The translations under genes were made by a program, and so were the position numbers. DNA of 18,455 nt from an uncultured Eubacteriales bacterium (GTDB lineage: Bacteria; Bacillota; Clostridia; Lachnospirales; Lachnospiraceae), in the NCBI GenBank assembly GCA_902783795.1, contig CACZSO010000298.1, positions 1 through 18,455 of the forward strand, read 5' to 3'. The stretch's first letter is position 1. Every line of letters begins with the position of its first letter. A model generated the notes under the pieces. That model had not been told where the DNA came from. It did no database searches and was given only the letters and a program-made list of their open reading frames with translations. Positions 14,593 to 18,455 of the stretch are shown here, piece by piece.

Positions 14593-16527
14593 TTAATACA
14601 GTTTTGCTCCTGCAGGGATCTGAGGATCTACCATCAGAAGATGCAGTTTTGTCTCCTCTTCTTCTTTATGAAGAGCGCTGATCAGCATGCCGCAGGAATC
14701 GATCCCCATCATGCTGCGCGGAGGCAGGTTCACGATGGCGATGCAGGTCTTGCCGATAAGCTGTTCCGGTTCATAATATTCGTGGATCCCGCTTAAGATC
14801 ACGCGGTCTTCCCCGGTGCCGTCATCCAAAGTGAACTTTAACAGTTTCTTAGACTTGGGCACAGCTTCACAGGAAAGCACTTTGACCGCCCGGAAATCAG
14901 ACTTCGAGAAAGTCTCAAAATCCACCTGATCCTTAAAGAGGGGTTCGATCACGACTTTTGTAAAGTCAGTGGAAGTAAGGGTGTCCTGAGGCACCTGGAC
15001 CGGCTGCTTTGCAGCTGCCTTCTCCTCCAGGGGAAGGCTTCCCAGGATACGCATAGTGGGGAACAAGAGCACGTCTCTGATGGCTGAAGCGCCGGTCAGC
15101 AGCATGGCCATCCGGTCGATGCCATAGCCGATACCGCCTGTGGGCGGCATGCCGAATTCCAGAGCACGCAGGAAATCTTCATCCGTCGTGTTTGCTTCCT
15201 CATCGCCGGCAGCCAGGGCCGCTTCCTGTGCTTTGAAGCGCTCCCGCTGATCATCCGGATCATTCAGCTCCGAATAAGCATTGGCCATTTCACCGCCATT
15301 GATGAAGAGCTCGAAACGTTCCACCAGCCGGGGATCATCCGGTTTTTTCTTTGTCAGGGGCGAGATATCCAGGGGATGATCACAGACAAAAGTGGGCTGG
15401 ATCATCTTATCCTCACAGTATTCCTCGAAGAAAAGATTGACGATATCACCCCATTTGTGGCGTTCTTCAAATTCGATGTTATGAGCTTTTGCCGCCTCTC
15501 TGGCTTCTTCCAGCGTCAGGATCTGGTCAAAATCCACACCGGCATACTGCCGGACAGCTTCGATCATAGTGATGCGCCGGAAGGGCTTCGAAAGGTCGAT
15601 CTCCTTTCCGTCATACCAGATCACCGCAGTTCCGTTGACCTTTTCGCAGACTGTGCGGTACAGCTCTTCTGTAAGGTCCATCATGCCTTTATAATCTGTG
15701 TAGGCCTGATAGAGTTCCATCATGGTAAATTCCGGATTATGCCGGGTATCGATACCCTCGTTCCGGAAGACACGGCCTATCTCATAGACCCTTTCCAGGC
15801 CGCCTACGATCAGGCGCTTCAGGTAAAGCTCCAGGGAAATGCGGAGCTTCATGTCCTGGTTCAGGGCGTTAAAATGCGTCATAAAGGGACGGGCTGCCGC
15901 GCCGCCGGCATTCGCCACCAGCACCGGTGTCTCCACCTCAAGGAAATCCCGGTCATCCAGAAAACGCCGGATCTCACGTAAGATCAGGGAACGCTTCACC
16001 AGTACATCCCGGGCTTCATCATTCATGAAAAGATCCACATAACGCTGACGGTATCTTAAGTCCGTATCTGTCATGCCGTGATATTTTTCAGGCAGGATCT
16101 GGAGTGCTTTGGTAAATAAGGTGACGGCCTTGGCATGGACTGTGATCTCGCCGGCTTTTGTCTTAAACACAAAGCCTTCGATACCCACATTGTCGCCAAT
16201 GTCCATCTTTTTAAATGCCTGATAGGCCTCAGTGCCGATGTCATCTCTGGCCACATAGCACTGGATGGAGCCGGTCTTATCCTTCACATCGCAGAAGGAA
16301 GCTTTACCCATGACACGTTTAGACATAAGACGGCCGGCGATCTTGACCGTTTTCTGCTCATAGGCTTCAAAATCCGCTTTGATCACGGAAGCATGGGCAT
16401 CCTGGTCATAGCTCGTGATCACATAAGGATCCTGGCCGGATGCTTTAAGCTCCTGTAGTTTTTCCCTGCGGATCTTCAAAAGCTGATTTGTGTCTTCATT
16501 CACCCTGCTGTTCTTCTCATCTGCCAT
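14593..16527 (-). CDS. lysS: Lysyl-tRNA synthetase, class II, with C-terminal tRNA-binding domain
   Basis: The protein has 644 residues. An N-terminal OB-fold anticodon-binding domain (about 60-145) precedes the class II catalytic core: motif 1 around FLEVETPVL (195-203), motif 2 GRVFRNEGIDTRHNPEF (251-267) and motif 3 GGIGYGIDR (464-472). It charges tRNA-Lys with lysine. Residues from about 538 onward form a second OB-fold of the EMAPII/Arc1p tRNA-binding type (DFRAVKVLSCEAVPKSKKLL and PPRSMMGIDSCGMLI), more familiar as the dimerising tail of MetRS; the usual bacterial LysRS stops near 500 residues. The extra domain should raise general tRNA affinity. GGAGG precedes the ATG and the gene lies 21 nt after greA in the common greA-lysS arrangement, read from the greA promoter. 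No T-box leader is present. Confidence 0.97.
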   Translation of the reverse strand: MADEKNSRVNEDTNQLLKIRREKLQELKASGQDPYVITSYDQDAHASVIKADFEAYEQKTVKIAGRLMSKRVMGKASFCDVKDKTGSIQCYVARDDIGTEAYQAFKKMDIGDNVGIEGFVFKTKAGEITVHAKAVTLFTKALQILPEKYHGMTDTDLRYRQRYVDLFMNDEARDVLVKRSLILREIRRFLDDRDFLEVETPVLVANAGGAAARPFMTHFNALNQDMKLRISLELYLKRLIVGGLERVYEIGRVFRNEGIDTRHNPEFTMMELYQAYTDYKGMMDLTEELYRTVCEKVNGTAVIWYDGKEIDLSKPFRRITMIEAVRQYAGVDFDQILTLEEAREAAKAHNIEFEERHKWGDIVNLFFEEYCEDKMIQPTFVCDHPLDISPLTKKKPDDPRLVERFELFINGGEMANAYSELNDPDDQRERFKAQEAALAAGDEEANTTDEDFLRALEFGMPPTGGIGYGIDRMAMLLTGASAIRDVLLFPTMRILGSLPLEEKAAAKQPVQVPQDTLTSTDFTKVVIEPLFKDQVDFETFSKSDFRAVKVLSCEAVPKSKKLLKFTLDDGTGEDRVILSGIHEYYEPEQLIGKTCIAIVNLPPRSMMGIDSCGMLISALHKEEEETKLHLLMVDPQIPAGAKLY

Positions 16528-16548
16528 GCTGATCCTCCTTCGTTTACG

Positions 16549-17037
16549 TTACTCTTTCTCTTCGTGCTTGCTGATTTCCAGTATTTTATAAGAAAATGAA
16601 CCGGCCGGAGCCTGAACGGTGACAGTATCTCCTACAGATGCATTCATGAGCGCCTGGCCCATGGGCGATTCATTAGAGATCATGTTCCTTCTGCTGTCTG
16701 ACTCATTCGTTCCTACGATGGTCACGATGAACTCATCATCTTCTTCTGCATCATAAAGACGGACATCCGCCCCTACGAATACGACACTGGTATCTGCCTC
16801 TTCTGATACGATCTCGGCATTTGCCAGGATCCGCTCGATCTCCGCGATACGCACTTCATTATCTGCAGATTCCTTAATGGCTGCGTCATATTCAGCGTTT
16901 TCGCTGATATCGCCCTGGGATTTGGCATCCTTGATCTTATCTGCGATCTCTTTTCTTAAGATGACAGTCCTTTCATGCAGTTCGTCATTCAGTTTTTTTG
17001 CTCCTGCAGCAGTGATCATGTTTTTCTTATCAGCCAT
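16549..17037 (-). CDS. greA: Transcription elongation factor GreA
   Basis: This 162-residue protein has the two-domain Gre layout. Residues 1-78 form the antiparallel coiled coil with the tip motif GDISENAEYDAA (42-53), in which acids D43 and E46 reach the RNA polymerase active site through the secondary channel. The C-terminal half is the FKBP-like globule with ISNESPMGQAL (about 118-128). GreA stimulates cleavage of backtracked transcripts and restarts stalled elongation. A strong consensus promoter lies about 95 bp upstream of the start codon and the leader begins with a hairpin. AAGGGAACC before the ATG is the ribosome binding site. lysS follows after 21 nt. Confidence 0.97.
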   Translation of the reverse strand: MADKKNMITAAGAKKLNDELHERTVILRKEIADKIKDAKSQGDISENAEYDAAIKESADNEVRIAEIERILANAEIVSEEADTSVVFVGADVRLYDAEEDDEFIVTIVGTNESDSRRNMISNESPMGQALMNASVGDTVTVQAPAGSFSYKILEISKHEEKE

Positions 17038-17094
17038 GATGGTTCCCTTTCCAACTGATTATTTAACGGCAAGACCGTGTAAGTATAAAAAGAT

Positions 17095-17125
17095 GCTGAT
17101 CCCCCGAAGTGGTCGAATGATCAGC
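17095..17125 (-). promoter_or_regulatory. Stem-loop at the 5' end of the greA-lysS leader
   Basis: GCTGATC and GATCAGC (7-bp arms at 17095-17101 and 17119-17125) would form a hairpin beginning at the predicted transcript start. A 5'-terminal stem of this kind could protect the mRNA or serve as a regulatory site. The same leader also contains the small stem ACGG-tcttg-CCGT. Confidence 0.5.
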
Positions 17126-17131
17126 GCCGTT

Positions 17132-17160
17132 ATCATAGCACAGTACCCTTTATTTGTCAA
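17132..17160 (-). promoter_or_regulatory. Consensus sigma-A promoter of greA-lysS
   Basis: Read on the minus strand, TTGACA (17155-17160), a 17-bp spacer and TATGAT (17132-17137) form a near-perfect housekeeping promoter with a start near 17125. Its -35 is about 18 bp from the divergent tRNA promoter's -35. Confidence 0.82.
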
Positions 17161-17178
17161 TATGACAGAAAAATAGCC

Positions 17179-17207
17179 TTGCACTTTTCCTGATTCTGTG
17201 CTATACT
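17179..17207 (+). promoter_or_regulatory. Promoter of tRNA-Gly
   Basis: TTGCAC (17179-17184), a 17-bp spacer and TATACT (17202-17207) place the start near 17214, about 5 nt before the mature tRNA 5' end. The match and spacing are good. Confidence 0.75.
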
Positions 17208-17218
17208 TCAGCACGTCT

Positions 17219-17289
17219 GCAGGATTAGTACATCGGTAGTGCACTAGCTTCCCAAGCTAGGAAGGCGGGTTCGACTCCCGTATCCTGCT
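17219..17289 (+). tRNA. tRNA-Gly (anticodon CCC)
   Basis: The 71-nt cloverleaf is complete. The acceptor stem GCAGGAT pairs with ATCCTGC, with T as discriminator. The D loop contains ATCGGTAGT, the anticodon stem is CTAGC/GCTAG with loop TTCCCAA (anticodon CCC, reading GGG), and the T arm is GCGGG-TTCGACT-CCCGT. CCA is not encoded and must be added. A six-T run starts at the discriminator and may act as the transcript end. The dusB stop codon on the opposite strand lies only 11 nt beyond. Confidence 0.96.
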
Positions 17290-17300
17290 TTTTTCATGCC

Positions 17301-18260
17301 TTATTTTATTTCTTCTAATGCGTGTTCCAGATCTTCCATGGTCTTGAGCGCGCTTAATTTTTTTCTGAGCCCGGCCGCATTCTCTGTCCCCCGGATATAC
17401 CAGGCGGCATGCTTCCTCATTTCCAGCATGGCTACATACTCTCCCTTTAAGTCACAAAGCATTTTTGCATGCCTCAGTATGGTCTGTTTGATCTCATCCA
17501 TATCCGGTCTTTCCGGCACAGGCTCCTCTGAAAACGCAGCTTTTACCTCCCGGAAGATCCAGGGATTTCCCTCGGAGGCCCTGCCGATCATGACTCCGTC
17601 GCACTTCGTTTCCTCCACCATACGGAGGGCATCTGCCGCAGAACGTACATCCCCGTTTCCCATCACAGGGATACTGACGCTTTCCTTTACCCGGCGGATA
17701 AAATCCCAGTCAGCGCTTCCTGAATAAAACTCCTCCCGGGTCCGGGCATGGACGGTGACCATGGAAACACCGCAGGCTTCACATATCTTAGCGGCTGTAA
17801 GCCCCTGTTCTTCTCCTTTAAGGAAGCCTTTTCTCAGCTTCACAGTCACCGGCTTATGGACCGTGGCCACCAGCTTTTTCAGGATCTTTTCTATGAGCTC
17901 CGGCTGGGTCAGGAGATAGCTTCCTTCTTTATTTGAGACGATCTTATGTACCGGACAGCCCATATTCAGATCGATAAAATCAAAGCCTTCTTCGATCTTC
18001 AGTGCTTCTTCCGCGATGATGTCCGGATCTGAGCCGAAGAGCTGGACACCGATGTTCTTTTCCCCCTCGTAGGTCTTCAGCAAGGTCCTGGTATTTTTAC
18101 TCTTAAAATGCAGGGCCTTAGCCGATATCATCTCCGTCACAAAGAGCCCTGCGCCGTTTTCAGCGCAGAGCTTCCTCATAGGCATATCTGAGACACCGGC
18201 CATGGGGGCCAGTCCCACGGGCACATCGATGTTTATGTCCCCCAGCTTAAATCCCCTCAT
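17301..18260 (-). CDS. dusB: tRNA-dihydrouridine synthase, DusB type
   Basis: This 319-residue protein is a full-length FMN-dependent TIM-barrel enzyme with a C-terminal helical tRNA-binding domain. Diagnostic segments are LAPMAGVSDMPMR (17-29), VQLFGSDP (72-79), DLNMGCPVHKIV with catalytic Cys102, VHARTREEFYSG, GNGDV, and MIGRASEGNPWIF, whose Gly/Arg bind the FMN phosphate. It reduces specific uridines in the D loop of tRNAs using NADPH. AAGGA sits 7 nt before the ATG, and the gene follows an unidentified upstream gene by 24 nt, probably in one operon. It converges on the tRNA-Gly gene with an 11-nt gap; no separate terminator hairpin is seen, so its transcripts may run antisense through the tRNA gene. 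Confidence 0.96.
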   Translation of the reverse strand: MRGFKLGDINIDVPVGLAPMAGVSDMPMRKLCAENGAGLFVTEMISAKALHFKSKNTRTLLKTYEGEKNIGVQLFGSDPDIIAEEALKIEEGFDFIDLNMGCPVHKIVSNKEGSYLLTQPELIEKILKKLVATVHKPVTVKLRKGFLKGEEQGLTAAKICEACGVSMVTVHARTREEFYSGSADWDFIRRVKESVSIPVMGNGDVRSAADALRMVEETKCDGVMIGRASEGNPWIFREVKAAFSEEPVPERPDMDEIKQTILRHAKMLCDLKGEYVAMLEMRKHAAWYIRGTENAAGLRKKLSALKTMEDLEHALEEIK

Positions 18261-18284
18261 TACAACGTCCTTAAAGTCACTTTA

Positions 18285-18455
18285 TTACGGCTCTTTATGC
18301 AGGAAAAAGACAGAATAGAACAGTTCCAGTTCCTTAAGAAGTTCCTGTTTTTCTTTCTGCAGTCTCCGGATCTGCAGCCCGGCTTCTATCTCATCATAAT
18401 AAAAGTCATGCTCATCGGCCTGGGTCCTGAAAATAAGCTGGCCATCCGGCAGAAA
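18285..18455 (-). CDS. C-terminal end of an unidentified protein upstream of dusB
   Basis: A minus-strand frame is open from the window edge to TAA at 18285-18287, giving 56 C-terminal residues. It begins with LPDGQLIFRTQADEHDFYYD and continues into a charged, probably coiled-coil helix (LQIRRLQKEKQELLKELE), ending in FFLHKEP. Tandem stops (TAATAA) and the 24-nt gap to dusB with codon-like composition support it as real coding sequence and as an operon partner. I do not recognise the family from this fragment. Confidence 0.6.
   Translation of the reverse strand, partial: FLPDGQLIFRTQADEHDFYYDEIEAGLQIRRLQKEKQELLKELELFYSVFFLHKEP

Noticed and set aside
16528..16548. T-box or lysine riboswitch in front of lysS
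   Set aside because: Only 21 nt separate greA and lysS, and the greA leader (about 88 nt) is too short and lacks specifier and antiterminator features.

Overview
The window looks like chromosomal DNA from a Gram-positive anaerobe of the Bacillota, most likely class Clostridia and plausibly Lachnospiraceae. This is inferred from gene content: a DarA/PstA c-di-AMP receptor, a UvrX-type Y-family polymerase with a YolD-like partner, a surface protein with CWB2 cell-wall-binding repeats, and a greA-lysS pair with a tRNA-binding tail on LysRS. Strong AGGAGG-type ribosome binding sites and consensus sigma-A promoters fit the same picture. No rRNA, CRISPR array, transposase, integrase or phage gene is visible.

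Layout. (1) Positions 1-6350, minus strand, look like one operon read from a promoter at 6319-6347: tldD (with an extra N-terminal domain) > tldE/pmbA > alr > AAA-type ATPase > TOPRIM-domain protein, which runs off the window. Spacings are 11 and 8 nt, followed by overlaps of 32 and 8 nt, so translation is probably coupled throughout. (2) Positions 6385-8359, plus strand, hold a divergently transcribed Y-family polymerase and its YolD-like partner. (3) Positions 8360-8974 contain no gene but are rich in structure: a 37-bp tandem repeat, a 129-bp element with about 20-bp terminal inverted repeats, a diverged partial second copy, and a perfect 8-2-8 dyad. (4) A lone darA (plus) converges on a minus-strand surface-protein gene (LRR plus CWB2) across a bidirectional terminator. 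(5) Positions 11830-14518, minus strand, hold a BCP-type peroxiredoxin, an M48 membrane metallopeptidase and a GNAT acetyltransferase. (6) lysS and greA form a minus-strand operon with a clear promoter and terminator. A tRNA-Gly(CCC) gene lies divergent to them and convergent with dusB, and the tail of an unidentified gene closes the window.

The most interesting candidate system is the ATPase-TOPRIM pair at positions 1-1920. Its two-gene architecture resembles OLD/RloAB/AbiL/PARIS-type nuclease modules, which are often anti-phage, yet it is embedded as the last genes of a housekeeping operon (TldD/TldE protease, alanine racemase) with no mobile-element hallmarks. The second notable item is the TldD fusion, which has an internal ribosome binding site and ATG at exactly the point where an ordinary-length TldD would begin. 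The third is the structured non-coding interval between yolD and darA.
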